Shown here: positions 16,638-26,169 of the stretch, one piece after another
Layout: the number at the start of each line of letters is the position of its first letter
Numbering within the stretch: the stretch's first letter is position 1
Source: Alkalihalobacillus sp. BA299
Lineage (GTDB): Bacteria > Bacillota > Bacilli > Bacillales > Bacillaceae_F
Assembly (NCBI RefSeq): GCF_017745675.1
Contig: NZ_JAFLJM010000001.1
Coordinates: forward strand, 310,001-374,000
Direction: 5' to 3'
DNA: 64,000 bases
Made by a program: the position numbers and the translations under genes
The notes under the pieces: model-generated
Seen by the model: only the letters and a program-made list of their open reading frames with translations
Database searches by the model: none
Told to the model about the DNA's origin: nothing

Positions 16638-17876
16638 ATGAGTAAGCCTTTACAAGAACTAAAAAGCTTAAACCATAAAATAACGTATATGCCCTGGATG
16701 ATGCTTTTACTACTTACAGCATGTATGTTGTTAGGCTATTTTGGCATGAGTAGTGTTCCTACTCTTGCTCCTTTGATCAAGGAGGAGCTAACATTGACTC
16801 CTACCCAAGTAGGGGCATTAATGGTCAGTTTTTATGTTGGCACAACGATTACGGCATTTGCTTATATGTTCTTTCTGGATGGATATAAAGTGAGAACTTC
16901 TTTATCGATCGGCTTATTTTTAATAGGGCTATTTATTTTGTTTGCAAGCTATTCAAAAGGGTATTGGTTATATTTTATTTTTTTAGCTGTAGCTGGTGCG
17001 GGATATGGAATTATTAATCCTGCGATAAATAAAGGGGTTATCGCCTGGGTCCCTAAAAATGTTAGAGGAACGGCTATAAGCATTAAACAAGTCGGAGTCA
17101 TGTTAGGTGGAAGTTTAAGTGCAGCTACTTTACCTGTAATAGCTGTTACATACAGCATTTTTTACGCACTATTTTTTACTGGAATTTTAATCGTAGTGAT
17201 GGGTTGGATTGCTTTTTTTTTCTATAAAGAAAAAGATAAAGAAACGAATGATAATTTTGCGAAAAAAGAAATGAAACCGTATGGAGTACTAGAAATCCTA
17301 AAAAATAAAAATCTCTTATTAGTTACTGTAACAGGAATGATTTTAGTTGGAGCGCAATTTTCGTATTTTATGTATTTGGCATTATATTTAACGAATGATT
17401 TTAAATATAGCGTTATCTTAGCGGGTACTTTGTTAAGTACGGCTTCTGCAGGAGGAGCATTAGGAAGAATTTTATGGGGTGGAGTTAGCGATTTTATGTT
17501 TAAAGGAGCAAGGAAAACCGTCTTACAGATTATTTGTTTAAGTTCTTTTTTGGTTTGTTTAATACTAGCATCCATACCGACCGACACATCGGTTATCTTT
17601 ATCGGAATTTTACTTTTTATGTATGGAATGACGATTGGCGGATGGAATGGTGTGATGCAAGCATTTGCGATTGAATTAGCTGAACCGGAACATGTTGGTG
17701 TTGTAAGCAGCTTTTTTCTATCATTTATTTTTTTAGCAACATTATCATTCCCATTCTTTTTTGGTTTGGTCATTGAAACGGTTGGAAGTTATAGAATTTC
17801 ATGGGTGTTGTCTGCGATTACCATTGTATTAGCTGCTGTTTTATTACTTTTCATAAAAGAAAATAAACAACAGTAA
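16638..17876 (+). CDS. Major facilitator superfamily transporter
   Basis: 412 residues with about twelve membrane segments and a central hydrophilic loop near residues 195-215 (YKEKDKETNDNFAKKEMKP). Features include the LTPTQVGALMVSFYVGTTI first-half motif and PAINKGVIAWVPKNVRGTAISI, typical of the organic-anion/OFA-like branch of MFS carriers. Start ATG 16638 behind AAAGAGTG. It lies 360 bp upstream of the IclR regulator of the organic-acid cluster on the same strand, so it may carry a related acid, but a terminator at 18001 separates them. Confidence 0.85.
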   Translation: MSKPLQELKSLNHKITYMPWMMLLLLTACMLLGYFGMSSVPTLAPLIKEELTLTPTQVGALMVSFYVGTTITAFAYMFFLDGYKVRTSLSIGLFLIGLFILFASYSKGYWLYFIFLAVAGAGYGIINPAINKGVIAWVPKNVRGTAISIKQVGVMLGGSLSAATLPVIAVTYSIFYALFFTGILIVVMGWIAFFFYKEKDKETNDNFAKKEMKPYGVLEILKNKNLLLVTVTGMILVGAQFSYFMYLALYLTNDFKYSVILAGTLLSTASAGGALGRILWGGVSDFMFKGARKTVLQIICLSSFLVCLILASIPTDTSVIFIGILLFMYGMTIGGWNGVMQAFAIELAEPEHVGVVSSFFLSFIFLATLSFPFFFGLVIETVGSYRISWVLSAITIVLAAVLLLFIKENKQQ

Positions 17877-18000
17877 CTTTTAATTTTTTATAATTTTATT
17901 TAAATAAGTTTTTGACTTCAAATTTTGCGCTAAACTTTAACTCCACGTCCCATACCGCCATAGTCAATATTGGAACCATTTTGCAGAAGATATTGCCAAT

Positions 18001-18036
18001 AAGACCTGTCTCTTTTAATAAAGGGGCGGGTCTTTT
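18001..18036 (+). terminator. Intrinsic terminator after the MFS gene
   Basis: Stem AAGACC / GGTCTT with inner CTC:GGG pairs around TTTTAATAAA, followed by TTTT. Confidence 0.75.
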
Positions 18037-18182
18037 AATGTTTAACTGCATTTAAAATCAAATATTTAAGCTACTTGGTTAAACTTTATGAGGGGAATCA
18101 ATAGTCCGAAAAATCAAAATATAATAAAAAATCAAAAAATATATTTACAAAAGGTTGGTTGGTGTTGTATGATTTAAAAAAC

Positions 18183-18195
18183 GGAACAGTGTTCC
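18183..18195 (+). promoter_or_regulatory. Palindromic operator in front of the IclR-type regulator gene
   Basis: GGAACAGTGTTCC is a perfect 13-bp inverted repeat 43 bp before the regulator start codon. It has the length and layout of IclR-family sites (compare the KdgR-type GAAACANTGTTTC). Autoregulation and control of the downstream cluster is the simplest reading; this is inference. Confidence 0.55.
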
Positions 18196-18237
18196 TGTCA
18201 TTAAAAACTATATAAACATTAAAGGTGTGACTTATAT

Positions 18238-18969
18238 ATGAGCAAACCTGAAGGATTGAAAATGGTAGAAGTAGCTGTCGACCTGCTTTCGTATTTAGCA
18301 GAAAATAATAACGGGATTGGTCCAAGAGAAATAAGTAGAAAGTTTGATATTGGGAGTACATCAGCCCAACGGATTGTTACCTCATTAGAAAGAAAGAATT
18401 GTCTTTATTTTGATGAAACAACTCAAAAATATAAATTAGGTTATGGTGTTATTCGATTTGCACAAGGTTCACTTGCTAGGAATGATGTAATTAAATTTGT
18501 AAAACCTTATATGGAAAATTTACGGGAATATACAGGAGAAACAATCTGTCTTAATTCAGTTGTCGAAGGTAAAAGAATGACTGTATTTCAAGTAGAGTCA
18601 AACTATGAGTTGCGTTGGACTGCTGAAATAGGAAAATTATTTCCAATTTACACCGGGGCATCTGGAAAAGCGATTTTGGCAAATTTAGATGAATCAGTAA
18701 GAACCACTACGATTGCAGAAAGTAACATACTTGATAAAGACAGTTTAAAAGAAGAGCTAGAAAGAATAGCTGCCAATGGTTTTGCTGTAACAAAAGGAGA
18801 GCGAGTTTCAGGCGGGGTTGGAATAGCTGTTCCTCTCATATTAGAAAATACGATCATGTCATTAAGTATTTATGGACCTACTTCTCGTTTACAAGAAAAT
18901 GAAATCAATATGTATACTAAAAAACTTAAGGAAACCGTGGATTTAATTAAAAGTTTAATATATGTTTGA
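18238..18969 (+). CDS. IclR family transcriptional regulator
   Basis: 243 residues. Residues 1-70 form the winged helix (MVEVAVDLLSYLAENNNGIG, SRKFDIGSTSAQRIVTSLE), and residues 80-240 form the effector-binding domain, with the family sequence PIYTGASGKAILA and ERVSGGVGIAVPL. IclR proteins sense small organic acids or aromatic intermediates. It is first in a line of thirteen same-strand catabolic genes up to 33.5 kb and presumably controls them. ATG follows AAAGGTGTGA. Confidence 0.92.
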   Translation: MSKPEGLKMVEVAVDLLSYLAENNNGIGPREISRKFDIGSTSAQRIVTSLERKNCLYFDETTQKYKLGYGVIRFAQGSLARNDVIKFVKPYMENLREYTGETICLNSVVEGKRMTVFQVESNYELRWTAEIGKLFPIYTGASGKAILANLDESVRTTTIAESNILDKDSLKEELERIAANGFAVTKGERVSGGVGIAVPLILENTIMSLSIYGPTSRLQENEINMYTKKLKETVDLIKSLIYV

Positions 18970-18976
18970 TTATTTT

Positions 18977-18990
18977 GGTAAGCGGTTTCA
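18977..18990 (+). promoter_or_regulatory. Candidate catabolite-responsive element (cre)
   Basis: GGTAAGCGGTTTCA matches the CcpA-site consensus TGNAANCGNTNNCA at all but the first position. It lies between the IclR gene and the acyl-CoA dehydrogenase gene, so glucose could repress the catabolic genes. A single-site match is weak evidence. Confidence 0.4.
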
Positions 18991-19014
18991 AAATAAAAAA
19001 TTTGGAGGTAGCAT

Positions 19015-20220
19015 ATGAATTTGAATTTTTCAGATGAACAAGTGATGTTAAGAAAAATGGTAAGAAGTTTTGTGGATAAGGAAATCATACCTTACATAAA
19101 AGAATGGGATGAGAATCAACATTTTCCAAGAGAGATTATGCAGCGACTAGCAGACCTTGACCTAATGGGAGTATGTATACCCGAACAGTATGGTGGGTCG
19201 GGTATGGATTATAATTCCTTAGCAATTGTATGCGAAGAATTAGAAAGAGGCGATACAGCATTTCGAACAGCTGTTTCCGTTCATATCGGTTTAAATAGTA
19301 TGACATTACTACAATGGGGTTCAGAAGCACAAAAGCAAAAATATTTAATCTCACAAGCAAAAGGTGAAAAAATCGGTGCTTTTGGATTAACTGAACCGAA
19401 TGCTGGATCTGACGTTGCTGCTTTAAATACAACTGCTGTAAAAGATGGGGATTATTATATTTTAAATGGGCAAAAAACATGGATTTCTCTCTGTGATGTA
19501 GCAGATTACTTTCTTGTATTTGCTTACACAGATAAAAGTAAAGCTCATCGCGGGATTTCAGCATTTATTGTGGAACGTGATTTTGAAGGATTTTCTTCGA
19601 GAGCGATTAAAAATAAGCTAGGAATTCGTGCAGGAAATACGGGTGAAATCTTCTTTGATAATATTAGAGTTCCAAAAGAAAATTTATTAGGTGAAGAAGG
19701 CGAAGGATTTAAGATTGCGATGAGTGCACTTGATAATGGAAGATTTACTGTAGCTGCGGGTGCATGTGGTCAAATTATGGCTTGCTTAGAAGCTAGCATC
19801 GCCTATTGTCATGAAAGAAGTACTTTTGGAAAAGAAATCGGTCAACATCAATTAGTAAAACAAATGATTGCAAAAATGGAAGCAGGTCTGCAAATGTCGC
19901 GTTTACTCGTTTACCGCGCTGGTTCTCTTAAAAATGAAGGGAAAAGAAATACGAGAGAAACTTCACTTGCAAAATGGCAAGCCTGTGACTTTGCAAATAA
20001 AGCAGCGAATGATGCGGTTCAAATCCATGGTGCCTATGGGTATTCTAGTGAATATCCAGTTGAAAGGTATTTAAGAAATTCGAAAGCACCAGTTATATAT
20101 GAAGGAACTAGAGAAATCCACACACTCATGCAAGCCGATTATGTCTTAGGTTATCGCGAAGACAAAGAACTTAGAAAGATGCTGCCAGCCTGGCCAGCTG
20201 AAGTTAATGTTAAAGCTTAA
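19015..20220 (+). CDS. Acyl-CoA dehydrogenase family protein
   Basis: 401-residue FAD enzyme that introduces an alpha,beta double bond in an acyl-CoA. Signatures: AFGLTEPNAGSDVAAL (FAD/substrate), WISLCDVADYFLVFA, and the C-terminal PVIYEGTREIHTLMQADYVLGYR, where the Glu after Y is the usual catalytic base. The GTREIHTLMQA ending is typical of the glutaryl-CoA/benzylsuccinyl-CoA dehydrogenase branch, so a carboxylated acyl-CoA substrate is plausible. ATG follows TTGGAGGT. It precedes the B12 mutase genes with a 74-bp gap. Confidence 0.92.
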   Translation: MNLNFSDEQVMLRKMVRSFVDKEIIPYIKEWDENQHFPREIMQRLADLDLMGVCIPEQYGGSGMDYNSLAIVCEELERGDTAFRTAVSVHIGLNSMTLLQWGSEAQKQKYLISQAKGEKIGAFGLTEPNAGSDVAALNTTAVKDGDYYILNGQKTWISLCDVADYFLVFAYTDKSKAHRGISAFIVERDFEGFSSRAIKNKLGIRAGNTGEIFFDNIRVPKENLLGEEGEGFKIAMSALDNGRFTVAAGACGQIMACLEASIAYCHERSTFGKEIGQHQLVKQMIAKMEAGLQMSRLLVYRAGSLKNEGKRNTRETSLAKWQACDFANKAANDAVQIHGAYGYSSEYPVERYLRNSKAPVIYEGTREIHTLMQADYVLGYREDKELRKMLPAWPAEVNVKA

Positions 20221-20294
20221 TATAAAATAAAATTTTGATACTACTAAATTCAGAGTATAAAAAACTTTACTTTGCTTTAATAGGAGGGTATTAA

Positions 20295-21968
20295 GTGTCT
20301 TCTGATATTGAAAATAGTAAAAAAAGATGGGAAAAGGAAGTTCTAGATCCATATTTAGAGCATCACCCTGAGAGAAAGGCGCGGTTTAAAAATGATTTAA
20401 ATCATGAAATCGAACGCCTTTATACTCCAAAAGACTTAGAAAAATTTAATTATGATTATTTAAAAGACCTCGGTTTTCCTGGGGAGTACCCATTTACAAG
20501 AGGGCATACTCCAAATATGTATAGAAGTGAAACACCAATTTTAAGGGCTTACTCTGGATTTGGGACACCGGAGCAATCCAATCAAAGGTATAAAAGATTA
20601 GTAGAATTAGGTGCTGAAGAAATTCAGGTAGCCGTAGATTTACCAACACAAGTTGGTTATAACTCAGATCATATTATGTCTACAGGAGAAGTAGGTAAGG
20701 TTGGAGTTGCGATCAACTCTCTGTACGACATGGAAACGCTATTTAAAGATGTTCCATTAAATAAGCTTCGAAGAGTAGGGATGTTAGGGAATTCTTTTGG
20801 GCCTGCTGCTCTTGCATTATTTATAGCATTAGGTGAAAAACAAGGATTAAAACCAGAAGAGTATCGTGTTGATTTACAAAACGATATATTAAAAGAATAT
20901 GTCGCAAGAGGGACGTATGTTTATCCAATTGAACCTTCAATAAATTTAACACTTGATACAGTTGCGTATTGTATCGAGAACATGCCTCATTGGAATCCAA
21001 TTTCTGCATGTGTGAATCATATTAATGGTGGTGGTTCAGGGTCATCTGCTGGAACCGCAATTGCTTTGTCCAATGCACAGCATTATATCGAAAACCTCTT
21101 AGAGCGTGGCTACCATATTGACCAAATTGCACCTATGATTTCAATGTTTCTTGATGAAAGAGATGATGTTTTTACTGAAATTGCTAATCTTCGAGCGACA
21201 AGAAAGATATGGGCTGAAATTATTAGAGCTAAATACGGGGCAACTACAAGAGATGCGATGGGTCTTAAAATTACAGCATATGGTCATGGGCGAGAAACGT
21301 TACAAGAACCATTGAACAACATTGTTAGGATCGCCTTAGGTACACTTGGTTATTTCTTTGGTGGTGCTCATTCTTTATTTAATGGATCTTATGATGAAGC
21401 TGCTTCCACTCCTACAGAAGAGTCTGTCAAAATTGCAGTTCGTACCCAACAAATTATCTACAATGAATTAGGTTTAAGTAATACGATCGATCCACTTGGA
21501 GGATCCTATTATCTCGAAAGCTTAACTTGTGCGATAAAGAATGAAATTAAAGATTATTTAGATGAAGTTGAGAGTAATGGTGGACCGATTGCATGTATTC
21601 ATAACGGATATATATCAAAGTTAATGACTGAAGGAGCCATTCGTAGACAAAAAGAATTTAATGAAAAACAAAGAGTTCAAGTTGGCGTAAACATTCTTAA
21701 AGATCCAAATCTCGTCAATGAAACGAAGCCGTTTAGAGTTGATCCATATGCAGAGAAGCAAATGATTGAATCACTAAATTTTATAAAAAGTAAACGTTCT
21801 AATAAAAATGTGGTAAAGTGCTTAAATGAAATAAAAGAAGCTGCACTGGAGAAAGAAAATACAGTTCCAACGGTACTTCATGCGATTAAAGAGTATGCGA
21901 CACTTGGTGAAATTGCAGATGTTTTTCGTTCCATTTATGGTGAGTACAAACAAAAGCCAAGTTTCTAG
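20295..21968 (+). CDS. Methylmalonyl-CoA mutase-like large (catalytic) subunit, B12-dependent
   Basis: 557 residues forming the TIM-barrel subunit of an acyl-CoA carbon-skeleton mutase; the B12-binding domain is the next gene. By position it keeps Tyr86 (RAYSGF; Tyr89 of P. shermanii MCM), Gln195 and Arg205 (LQNDILKEYVAR; Gln197 and Arg207) and His242 (NHINGGG; His244). The Tyr/Arg pair is that of enzymes handling a free carboxylate, unlike isobutyryl-CoA mutase (Phe/Gln). Yet surrounding motifs differ from MCM (TPILRAY for WTIRQY, NHINGGGSGSS for YHMQEAG), so it is a divergent subfamily. GTG 20295 follows AGGAGGG. Confidence 0.88.
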   Translation: MSSDIENSKKRWEKEVLDPYLEHHPERKARFKNDLNHEIERLYTPKDLEKFNYDYLKDLGFPGEYPFTRGHTPNMYRSETPILRAYSGFGTPEQSNQRYKRLVELGAEEIQVAVDLPTQVGYNSDHIMSTGEVGKVGVAINSLYDMETLFKDVPLNKLRRVGMLGNSFGPAALALFIALGEKQGLKPEEYRVDLQNDILKEYVARGTYVYPIEPSINLTLDTVAYCIENMPHWNPISACVNHINGGGSGSSAGTAIALSNAQHYIENLLERGYHIDQIAPMISMFLDERDDVFTEIANLRATRKIWAEIIRAKYGATTRDAMGLKITAYGHGRETLQEPLNNIVRIALGTLGYFFGGAHSLFNGSYDEAASTPTEESVKIAVRTQQIIYNELGLSNTIDPLGGSYYLESLTCAIKNEIKDYLDEVESNGGPIACIHNGYISKLMTEGAIRRQKEFNEKQRVQVGVNILKDPNLVNETKPFRVDPYAEKQMIESLNFIKSKRSNKNVVKCLNEIKEAALEKENTVPTVLHAIKEYATLGEIADVFRSIYGEYKQKPSF

Positions 21969-21985
21969 AAAGGAGGAGTGCTTCA

Positions 21986-22393
21986 TTGAGAAAAAAACGT
22001 GTATTAATAGGAAAAATTGGACTCGATGGTCATGATGTTGGGGCAAAGGTAGTGGCAGCTGCCTTAAGAGACGCTGGAATGGAAGTGATATATACTGGGT
22101 TACGACAAACACCAGAAAGTATTGTTAATACAGCGATCCAAGAAGACGTTGATGCAATTGGTATTAGTATTCTATCAGGTTCACACATTACTTTAATTAG
22201 TAGGTTAATCGATGTATTGAAAAAGGAAGATGCTGATGATATAAAAGTTCTCGTAGGGGGAGTAATCCCTGAGGAAGATATTTCACTTTTAATAGATAAA
22301 GGTGTTTATCAAGTTTTTCCATCTGAATCGGAAATGGATGATATTATTGCATGCTTTGAAACGTTGGATAATGAAATGAGTGAAAGAATATGA
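21986..22393 (+). CDS. Cobalamin-binding small subunit of the acyl-CoA mutase
   Basis: 135 residues of the B12-binding Rossmann-like domain. It has the base-off/His-on motif DGHDVG (His16 as lower cobalt ligand), the SILSGSH loop and the GGVIPEED nucleotide-tail pocket. It is separate from the large subunit, as in isobutyryl- and 2-hydroxyisobutyryl-CoA mutases and some archaeal MCMs. TTG 21986 start behind AAGGAGG; its end overlaps the CoA-ligase start by four bases (ATGA), indicating tight coupling. Confidence 0.92.
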   Translation: MRKKRVLIGKIGLDGHDVGAKVVAAALRDAGMEVIYTGLRQTPESIVNTAIQEDVDAIGISILSGSHITLISRLIDVLKKEDADDIKVLVGGVIPEEDISLLIDKGVYQVFPSESEMDDIIACFETLDNEMSERI

Positions 22394-23955
22394 ATTTACA
22401 GGATCTGATAGTAAAAACGACGAAAGCTTTTGCTGATCAAATTGCGATTAAAGAAGGGTCAGAACAAATTACGTATATACAATTAAATAATTTTGTAAAT
22501 AAAGTTGCAAACGCTTTTATAAAAAACGGAGTAAAAAAAGGTGACCGTGTAGGGTTATATTTAAAAAACTCCTACCGGTACCTCATCTTCCGTATGGCCA
22601 TGGAAAAAGTGGGGATTGTATATATTCCTATCAATTATTTTCTATCCAGCAAAGAAATCCAACACATCCTCCAAGATTCAGGTGCAAAAGCGTTAATATG
22701 CGATGAACAATCCTACCAAAAATGCCAAACTATTGAGACCACTATCGAATATTTCTTCATTGCCGATGACACAGTACAAAAGAACACGAAAGGCATCCCG
22801 CTGTTTTACTACAACGATATAATAAATCATTATTCCCACCAAGAACCTATACAAAATACGACAAATGAGAATGACTTATGTTCAATTAACTATACTTCTG
22901 GTACTACTGGTAAAGCAAAAGGTGTTATGTTAAGTCAAAGAAATTGGATCGAAGTCTATAAAAATATGTTAATCAACAGGGACATTAGATCCAATGACCA
23001 TTTATTACATTTAGGACCATTAACACATGCTAGTGGAGCTTACTTTATGCCGTTTTTCTTAAAAGGAGCCCAAAACATAATCATTCCCAATGGCTTTAAT
23101 ATTGATCTTTTCTTTGAATATTTAGAGACCTATCAAATTAGTGCCTTTACTTGTGTACCTACCGTTTTAAATCGAATTATGAATGATCCGAGAATAAGAA
23201 GTGTTGATAAAAGTAACTTACGGATGATTGGTTATGGGGCTGCCCCTATGTCTCCTCAACAAATTAAAAAAGCACTTGAAATTTTTGGACCGAAATTAGT
23301 TCAAAATTACGGTCAAACAGAAGCTTATATGACTGTTTCTTTTTTATCTCAGGAAGAACATCAGGAAGCACTAGAGAATTCTAATCATCGACTTGCATCT
23401 ATAGGAAAACCTTATACGTTTGTCCAAGTAGAGATTATGGATGATAATGGAAATCTATTAGAACCTAATCATGTAGGGGAATTAGTTGTTCATTCTAAAC
23501 ATGTAATGGAAGGATATTGGAATTTACCTGAAGAGACGAAAAAAACGTTTAGAAATGGTTGGCTTCTCACAGGAGACTTAGCGAAAAAAGATGAAGATGG
23601 TTACATATATCTTCTTGGACGAAAAAAAGAAATGATTATTTCTGGTGGCTTTAACATTTATCCTCGTGAAATTGAAGATGTGTTATATCAATGTGATCTA
23701 GTAATAGAAGCCGCGGTTTTGGGTATTGAGGATGAAGATTGGGGAGAAAAAGTAGTTGCTTTTCTTGTATTGCATAAAAATACGTCAATCTCATCATTAG
23801 ATGAAATTAAACAGGTGTGTAAAAACCAATTAGGATATAAAAACCCTAAGGAATTTATATTACTCAACTCTCTTCCAAAAAACTCAATAGGTAAAATTGA
23901 CAAGAAAGAATTAAAAAAGATGTACTGTAACGAAAGGGGAGCAGAAATTGGATAA
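22390..23955 (+). CDS. AMP-forming acyl-CoA synthetase (CoA ligase)
   Basis: 521 residues of the ANL superfamily. The P-loop YTSGTTGKAKGVMLSQRN, the NYGQTEAYM motif A5, GWLLTGDLAKKDEDGY and LGRKKEMIISGGFNIYPREIE hinge, and the catalytic Lys near the C-terminus (NSIGKIDKKEL) are all present. It should activate the imported or derived carboxylic acid to its CoA ester for the dehydrogenase, mutase and thiolase beside it. The exact acid cannot be read from the sequence. It overlaps the small mutase subunit by four bases and the thiolase by eight. Confidence 0.92.
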   Translation: MNLQDLIVKTTKAFADQIAIKEGSEQITYIQLNNFVNKVANAFIKNGVKKGDRVGLYLKNSYRYLIFRMAMEKVGIVYIPINYFLSSKEIQHILQDSGAKALICDEQSYQKCQTIETTIEYFFIADDTVQKNTKGIPLFYYNDIINHYSHQEPIQNTTNENDLCSINYTSGTTGKAKGVMLSQRNWIEVYKNMLINRDIRSNDHLLHLGPLTHASGAYFMPFFLKGAQNIIIPNGFNIDLFFEYLETYQISAFTCVPTVLNRIMNDPRIRSVDKSNLRMIGYGAAPMSPQQIKKALEIFGPKLVQNYGQTEAYMTVSFLSQEEHQEALENSNHRLASIGKPYTFVQVEIMDDNGNLLEPNHVGELVVHSKHVMEGYWNLPEETKKTFRNGWLLTGDLAKKDEDGYIYLLGRKKEMIISGGFNIYPREIEDVLYQCDLVIEAAVLGIEDEDWGEKVVAFLVLHKNTSISSLDEIKQVCKNQLGYKNPKEFILLNSLPKNSIGKIDKKELKKMYCNERGAEIG

Positions 23956-25135
23956 TGTTGTTATAGTCGATGGATTACGGACCCCCTACGGAAAGCTAGG
24001 AGGAGCATTGAAAGAAATACCAGCAATTGACCTTGGTGGTTATGTTTTGAACGAAATTATAAACCGAAACCATTTAAATAGTGAAGAGATTTCAGATGTA
24101 ATCATGGGGCATGTACTGCCTACAGATGGAATGACTCCAACAAGGCAAGCTGTTTTAAAGGCGGAATTTCCAATAACAACGAGAAGTTTAACAATTGATA
24201 GAGCCTGTTGTTCTGCGATGACGGCTATTGGATTGATGCGCCAATCTATAATACTAGATTCGGATATTATCGGGATCGCAGGTGGTATGGAGAATATGTC
24301 GCAAACTCCTTTCTTAATCCCGCAATTAAGATGGGGACAACGTTTAGGTGATGTTCATCTCCAAGATCCGCTCATACTAAGGAATGAATTTTTAAATGAA
24401 CCACGAGTGATTTATGTAGGGCAGTCGGCTTTAGAATATGGTGTAAACCGAGAAATTCAGGACGAGTGGGCGTTACAAAGTCAGGAAAATTGGGCGAAAG
24501 CACAAAAAAATGGATTATTTAGTGAAGAAGTTATTCCCTTTTCAATAACTCAAAATGAGAAAGTATATGAGCTTAAGATAGACGAAAACCCTAGACCTAA
24601 TACTAATATTGAAAAGTTAGGACAGTTATCTACTGTTTATGGAAGTCCGACGATTACTCCTGGGAATGCCTCGGGTATCAATGATGGTGCTGCAGTTACA
24701 CTTTTAATGAGTGGGCAAACTTGTAAAGATAGAGGGTTAGAGCCACTTGCAACCATCGTAGATTTTCTATCAATATCTGGGAATCCTCGTTTTTCCTGTA
24801 CATTGCCAGGTGAAGCGATCTCTGCATTACTAAATAAAGCAGGTTTATCTATCGATGATATGGAACTCATTGAAATTAATGAAGCATACGCAGCAATGCC
24901 TGCTGTCAGTACAAAAATCCTAGCAGAAGAGTTTGGCACACCCTGGGAAAAGCTGAAAGAGAAAACAAATGTTAAAGGTGGAGCTATTTCGATAGGACAT
25001 CCAATTGGATCAAGTGGAGCTAGAATTACGATGACACTGGCTTATGAATTAAAACGGCGAGGTGGTGGTTATGGGGTTGCAGCTATTTGTGGAGGGATAG
25101 GGCAAGCAGATGTAATTTTAATAAAAGTAGAATAA
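23948..25135 (+). CDS. Thiolase family acetyl-CoA acyltransferase
   Basis: 395 residues, full length for a type-I thiolase. The nucleophile Cys lies in TIDRACCSAMTAIG, the acid/base His in GHPIGSSGAR and the second Cys in AICGGIGQAD. NEAYAAMPA replaces the usual NEAFAA. It would cleave a 3-oxoacyl-CoA. No enoyl-CoA hydratase or 3-hydroxyacyl-CoA dehydrogenase gene lies in the cluster, so those steps must come from elsewhere or the pathway is not classical beta-oxidation. The TTG start at 23948 overlaps the ligase stop. Confidence 0.9.
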   Translation: MDNVVIVDGLRTPYGKLGGALKEIPAIDLGGYVLNEIINRNHLNSEEISDVIMGHVLPTDGMTPTRQAVLKAEFPITTRSLTIDRACCSAMTAIGLMRQSIILDSDIIGIAGGMENMSQTPFLIPQLRWGQRLGDVHLQDPLILRNEFLNEPRVIYVGQSALEYGVNREIQDEWALQSQENWAKAQKNGLFSEEVIPFSITQNEKVYELKIDENPRPNTNIEKLGQLSTVYGSPTITPGNASGINDGAAVTLLMSGQTCKDRGLEPLATIVDFLSISGNPRFSCTLPGEAISALLNKAGLSIDDMELIEINEAYAAMPAVSTKILAEEFGTPWEKLKEKTNVKGGAISIGHPIGSSGARITMTLAYELKRRGGGYGVAAICGGIGQADVILIKVE

Positions 25136-25152
25136 TTGTAAGGGTGACATTC

Positions 25153-26103
25153 ATGACAAATAATGATCTGATAGAAGGTATAGTTCATAAAAAAAAGAGA
25201 GCCTTAGCAAAAGCCATATCGATGGTTGAAAATCAAGATAATAGGTCCTCTGAATTGATAAATGGGATCTATCATTTAACAGGTAATGCTCATTACGTAG
25301 GGATAACTGGTAATCCAGGGGCTGGAAAGAGTAGTCTAGTAAACTCTCTAGTTAAAGAATACAGGAAAAAGGGTAAAAGTGTAGCTGTTTTAGCAGTAGA
25401 TCCTTCTAGCCCCCTTACTGGCGGTGCCGTACTTGGTGATAGAATTAGAATGGATGATGACATATTTCAAGATAACAAAGTCTTTTTTCGTAGTATTTCC
25501 AACCGGAACCATTTAGGTGGAATATCTGAAACAACCTTTGAATCTTTAATGTTATTAGATGCTTATGGTTTTGACGTCATCTTAATTGAAACGGTCGGTA
25601 CAGGACAATCGGAAACATTAATTTCTACAATAGCTCATACGAATATTGTCGTTATGGTACCTGGTTTAGGTGATGAGATCCAATCAGAAAAGGCTGGTTT
25701 ACTTGAAATAGCAGATATTTTCATTGTTAATAAGGCTGACATTAGAGGATCTAATAGTTTGAAAAAAGATCTAGAGCAGATGCTACATATTAGAAAAAAA
25801 GCTGATCATATGTGGCACACTCCAGTCCTTTTAACGGAAGCTGTGAATGGTAAAGGGATTGAACCTCTCATTGAAACAGTTAACAAACATAATACTTATA
25901 GGAGAAACTTCCAAAATATTGATAACCTTAAAGCTCTAGCAAAAGAAAAAGCGAAAAAATACATCTACCAACACCTTGAAAAAGAAATTGAAACTCTTTT
26001 TCAAGAGTGTAATGATGAAATCGAAGAACTGTTAAAGAACCATTCCCATATACAAATAGCTAAAAAATATTCTTCACATGTTATGAAAGCGCTTTCCAAA
26101 TAA
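25153..26103 (+). CDS. meaB: MeaB/ArgK-type G-protein chaperone of the B12 mutase
   Basis: 316 residues from ATG 25153 (GGGTGAC upstream; a longer frame from 25087 overlaps the thiolase). GTPase motifs: Walker A GNPGAGKSSL, the switch-like VDPSSPLTGGAVLGDRIRM, ETVGTGQSE, and NKAD base recognition. MeaB proteins gate cofactor loading and protect acyl-CoA mutases from inactivation. Its position after the mutase and thiolase genes supports a functional B12 mutase here and not a relic. Confidence 0.93.
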   Translation: MTNNDLIEGIVHKKKRALAKAISMVENQDNRSSELINGIYHLTGNAHYVGITGNPGAGKSSLVNSLVKEYRKKGKSVAVLAVDPSSPLTGGAVLGDRIRMDDDIFQDNKVFFRSISNRNHLGGISETTFESLMLLDAYGFDVILIETVGTGQSETLISTIAHTNIVVMVPGLGDEIQSEKAGLLEIADIFIVNKADIRGSNSLKKDLEQMLHIRKKADHMWHTPVLLTEAVNGKGIEPLIETVNKHNTYRRNFQNIDNLKALAKEKAKKYIYQHLEKEIETLFQECNDEIEELLKNHSHIQIAKKYSSHVMKALSK

Positions 26104-26169
26104 ACACATTTTATCTTTGATAATTCATTTCATGATTATCAATTAAAAGTATAAGGGGGATTATAGGTA

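Noticed and set aside
17222-17773. 183-codon open frame antisense to the MFS transporter gene
   Set aside because: It is a shadow of the real gene: no ribosome site, low-complexity Lys/Pro/Ile composition and no family resemblance. The same holds for other long antisense frames such as 12012-12404 and 19136-19564.
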